Assembly (NCBI GenBank): GCA_038380795.1
Contig: CM076279.1
Coordinates: forward strand, 6,029,001-6,093,000
Direction of reading: 5' to 3'
DNA from: Pyrocephalus nanus
Taxonomy: Eukaryota > Chordata > Aves > Passeriformes > Tyrannidae
Length of the DNA: 64,000 nt
Every line of letters starts with the position of its first letter. Within the stretch, counting starts at the first letter, position 1. Positions 50,224 through 64,000 of this stretch are shown piece after piece. The position numbers and the translations under genes were made by a program. The notes below the pieces were generated by a model. The model was not told where the DNA came from, ran no database searches, and saw only the letters and a list, made by a program, of their open reading frames with translations.

Positions 50224-50480
50224 CCCGACCCCGCCGCCGGCAGCCCCTGCCCGCCGCCCGCGCCCCACCGGCCGCGACGGGCGGGGCGGGGCCGGGGCGG
50301 GACCGGGGCGGGCTCAGCGCTCCCGGGGCTCCCGAGCCGCTCCCCTCCGCACACGTGCCCGGGCCAGCCCGGCTCGTCCGCAGGTGTCCCGGCCCCGTGG
50401 CGGGGTTACCGGAGCCCTGCGGGGCTTCCGGGATCAGCGACACGCGGCAGCTGCCCCGCTCCTGCTGGGCTGCGCTGCGG
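49480..50480. promoter_or_regulatory. CpG island at the membrane-protein gene 5' end
   Basis: About 1 kb of CpG-dense DNA spans the proposed first exon (50136-50223), its upstream GC boxes (gggcggggc series near 50280-50310) and the first intron. It supports a real promoter for the unrecognised minus-strand gene. It also explains the long overlapping ORFs here. Confidence 0.7.
49863..49940. repeat. 19-bp minisatellite, four copies
   Basis: Unit caccggcaccgccagcccc, three exact copies and a fourth with one change, in the first intron of the unrecognised membrane-protein gene. Confidence 0.93.
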
Positions 50481-52675
50481 GAGGCTCCTGGCCCCGCAGG
50501 CACCAGGAGGTGCCCGCTCGTTAGCTAATTAACACCTTAGTTAAGTGCCATGTCAAGGCTAAGTAGCCCGGTACCTGCAGGGCACACGCTGCCAGGGCGT
50601 AACCGGGCTCAGCCCCCAACTCCGAGCTGTTCGTGAGCTCTCAACCTTCAGCCACATGCTATGAAAATCCCGAGTTTGGTTTTTGGGTCATACATTATCC
50701 ACGCCAAGCGAGGTCACTCTGCCCCAATACCCTCACACCACCTGTGCCGGTGCCCAGGAGGGATTTACACCCCCACCGGGTGGGCCCAATCTCCCCCTAC
50801 CCTTCACCCCTTCCAGACCACCACAAAAACCTGACACGGCCCTGTAGAGATATAGATATATTTGTGATGATGTTGCATATTTAAGACAACTTTACATAAT
50901 GCTTCTGACACAGAGTTTTGGCATCCTCCCCTGTGTGGCACCTCTCCCCTCCCACATCCCTCCACAGCTCCCGGAACACCCCAGGCAGGAGTGGGCACAG
51001 GAGGGGTGGGCCAGGTGCCAGCAGGTACTTGCCCTCACGTACCAAGGTCTCCATCCCCTCCATTTTACAACACACCTCTTGCAGCACCAGCATCCTTAAA
51101 TCTGTAGACTGGGAGTGTGAGACCAGGCAGGCGGGGGGAGATGGGACACAGGAGGAAGTTGAGGATGGCACAGATCCATGAAGACAGCAAAACCCCAGCA
51201 GTTCCTGAGACCCTGCCTTGAGCAGAGGGTTGGGCCAGACAGGCTCCAGATACTCCCTAGCTGTGATGTGTCTTCCCAGGGTGAAACCAAACCCAGACTT
51301 CTCCAGGCAGCATCAGTCTTGGAGAAAAGAATGTTGGAGGCAGACCCCTGGGAGGACAGCGGGGAAGGGGGATGCTCCACTGCAACCCTTCCCAGGGGGA
51401 GGTGGCGTCTCTTCCCTCCGGAGCAGGGGGAAGCAGAAACAGCAGAGAGCGGATGGAGCCGGCCAGACCTTGTCTCGCCTTTTTGCTTCTTGTCCAGGGA
51501 AGCACAGCAGGTCCCAAGAGCTTCTGCCGATGCAGGAGAAAAGAAAAGGTCGGGCAAAGGAGCTGTGGCACGGGGCAGCCCTCCAGGCACGGCAAGCTGC
51601 TGTCTCATCCGCAGCAGGACGTTGGCCCCATGGATGATGTTTTGGCAGGGGATGGGGGCATCCCTTTGCTGGAGTGGAGATGAAAGTGGCCGGGTCTACA
51701 GCGGCTTGTTGGCCTGGAACTACACACTGAGCGCTCCCTGCTCGCTGTCACACAACACACCAGGGCTCCAGACATTTGGCACAGTCAGGCAGCTGCCCCA
51801 TGGCACAGGCAGCACCCCACAACCTGGGGCAACCCTGCCCCAGAGCAGCAGGCTGCGGGTCCCCAGCAGCCCCCAGCAGGAAATGGGCAAACGGCAAAAC
51901 AATAATAACAATAATAATTAATAATAATAAAAAAATATGTAAACGACCCAGCACCCTGTCCTGTAGCACCAGGACACCCAAGAGAACAAGGTATGTTACA
52001 GTCTGAGGGGAGATGGAGACACAAGGATTTCCCGGCCAATGCGGGCCCTCGTCTCTATTGCACTTTGCATCATATATATTTCTATATATATATATTTATA
52101 AAAATACAAACTAAAGGGCTGGGGTGGAGGGGATGAGATGCAAGCCCTGGGCCAGCAGCAGCTCTGTGCACATGGCAGGCTTTGACCCGTTCTGCTTCTG
52201 CCTGTCCCCAGTCCCTTGCCAGCATCCTGGAGGGGCAGCCAGCAGCAACGGCCTGGTCCTGCTGAGCTCCAGCCCAGGGCTGGGCAGGGTGCTGAGCTGG
52301 TCCAGAACCTGCCCACCCACCAGCTATCCATCCCTCCCTCCCACATCACCCTTTCCTGAGGCTCCAAGGCCAGGAATAACAAACACACAGCTCTTCCCAG
52401 GCGCCAGACATGTCCCCGCAGGGACGGGCACCCCGGCATGCTCTCCCTGGCCAGCAAGGGCCCGTTCCTGGGGAGGTGGGCAAGACCCACCTCCTGCCTC
52501 TCCCTCTGCCCAAAACACCCCGACAGGAGAAGGTTTTTCCCTGCCTGAAGGTTCCCATTCTCTCTTCTTCGAGTGACTACGGTGCAAATGGCACAGGGTG
52601 ATGTGGTCCGGAGACACCCCACGCCAGAGACGGAGGATGCTCCTCGCTCCCAAGGCCGCCCCCCGGCTGCTCCTG
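50224..52675. other. XYLT2 downstream region / 3'UTR
   Basis: Intergenic between the XYLT2 stop and the next minus-strand promoter. XYLT2 3'UTR should occupy part of it, but I see no canonical minus-strand AATAAA close to the stop. AT-rich stretches at 51901-51933 (AAT/ATA units) and 52068-52102 (TA tract with TTTATAAAAATA) may contain variant signals. Plus-strand ORFs up to 247 codons here are low-complexity and show no family. Confidence 0.5.
51901..51933. repeat. (AAT)n-like microsatellite
   Basis: Imperfect aataataat/attaataat tract with adjoining A-run, downstream of XYLT2. Confidence 0.85.
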
Positions 52676-63585
<10,910 letters not shown>

Positions 63586-63716
63586 CGCCCCGCCGGCCAC
63601 CATCGCCCGCCGCGCCGACAGCAGCGCTGCGCATGCGCGGGCAGGGCAGGGGCGGGACCTGGGGCGGGGGCGGGGACAGGGGCGGGGCCGAGGGGAGGGG
63701 GCAGGGCTGGGGTGTG

Positions 63717-64000
63717 AGGGAGTGTGTGTGTATTTATGTATGTATGTATATATTTATGTATATAGGTATGTGTGTGTGTACCTTGGGATACGTGTGTGAG
63801 TGTATGTGCACCTTGGGATGTGTGTGTGTATGCGTGTTCATCGGGCGGTGTGGGTGCACGTGTGCACTGGGGGATGTGTGTGACTCTGGGAGTGCATGTG
63901 TGTGTGTTTGTGTGCACTGAGGTGTGATGTGTGTGTGAATGTGAATGCACCTTGGGATGTGTGTGTGAGTGTGCAGTGGGCTGTGTGTGCACGTCTGTGT
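63717..64000. repeat. GT-rich minisatellite upstream of XYLT2
   Basis: Alternating purine-pyrimidine sequence. First come (TGTA)n/(TATG)n units, then several irregular copies of an element containing 'caccttgggatgtgtgtgtg'. It runs to the window edge, so its full length is unknown. Confidence 0.9.

Noticed and set aside
49284..50528. Overlapping plus-strand ORFs of 414 and 370 codons
   Set aside because: They are Pro/Arg/Ala-rich readings of a CpG island and a 19-bp minisatellite, antisense to a better-supported exon, with no family resemblance.
51178..51921. 247-codon plus-strand ORF downstream of XYLT2
   Set aside because: Compositionally biased, ends in an AAT microsatellite (Asn run), and lies where XYLT2 3'UTR is expected on the other strand.

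Overview
The window is vertebrate nuclear DNA, almost certainly avian. It has multi-exon genes with GT/AG introns, CpG-island promoters, compact GC-rich gene spacing, and several CR1-type LINE 3' ends, the repeat family typical of bird genomes. From recognised proteins the gene order is CHAD(+), ACSF2(-), LRRC59(+), EME1(-), MRPL27(+), then an unrecognised interval, then XYLT2(-). This is the human 17q21.33 order (XYLT2-MRPL27-EME1-LRRC59-ACSF2-CHAD) in reverse. The species cannot be fixed from the sequence.

Layout. 1-30 kb: ACSF2, a mitochondrial acyl-CoA synthetase family member, runs on the minus strand from its CpG-island first exon (26.2 kb) to exon 10 (11.9 kb). Its remaining C-terminal exons are not found and should lie beyond the left edge. 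The chondroadherin gene CHAD (plus strand, TATA-box promoter, three coding exons plus a probable 3'UTR exon) sits inside that ACSF2 intron. 30-44 kb: LRRC59 (ER/nuclear-envelope LRR protein) starts just after a GC-rich minisatellite and converges on EME1 (MUS81 partner). EME1 shares a 238-bp bidirectional promoter with MRPL27 (mitochondrial ribosomal protein bL27m), and that promoter holds a perfect 74-bp palindrome with CCAAT boxes. 44-50 kb: an accessory interval holds two genes I do not recognise. One is a minus-strand single-pass membrane protein with PPPY and LPSY motifs. The other is a tentative plus-strand coiled-coil gene. 52-64 kb: all 11 coding exons of XYLT2 (xylosyltransferase II), followed by a GT-rich minisatellite upstream of its start.

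The recognised genes do not form one pathway. They are housekeeping or matrix genes: proteoglycan initiation, cartilage matrix, mitochondrial translation, DNA junction repair, lipid activation and ER import. Reading frames were joined by hand across splice sites. Every recognised gene gives an uninterrupted frame, and the complete ones have near-human protein lengths. I recall no protein-coding gene in the human XYLT2-MRPL27 gap, so that interval is the most likely place for something undescribed. The 78-bp open intron in EME1 and the palindromic promoter are the other main oddities.
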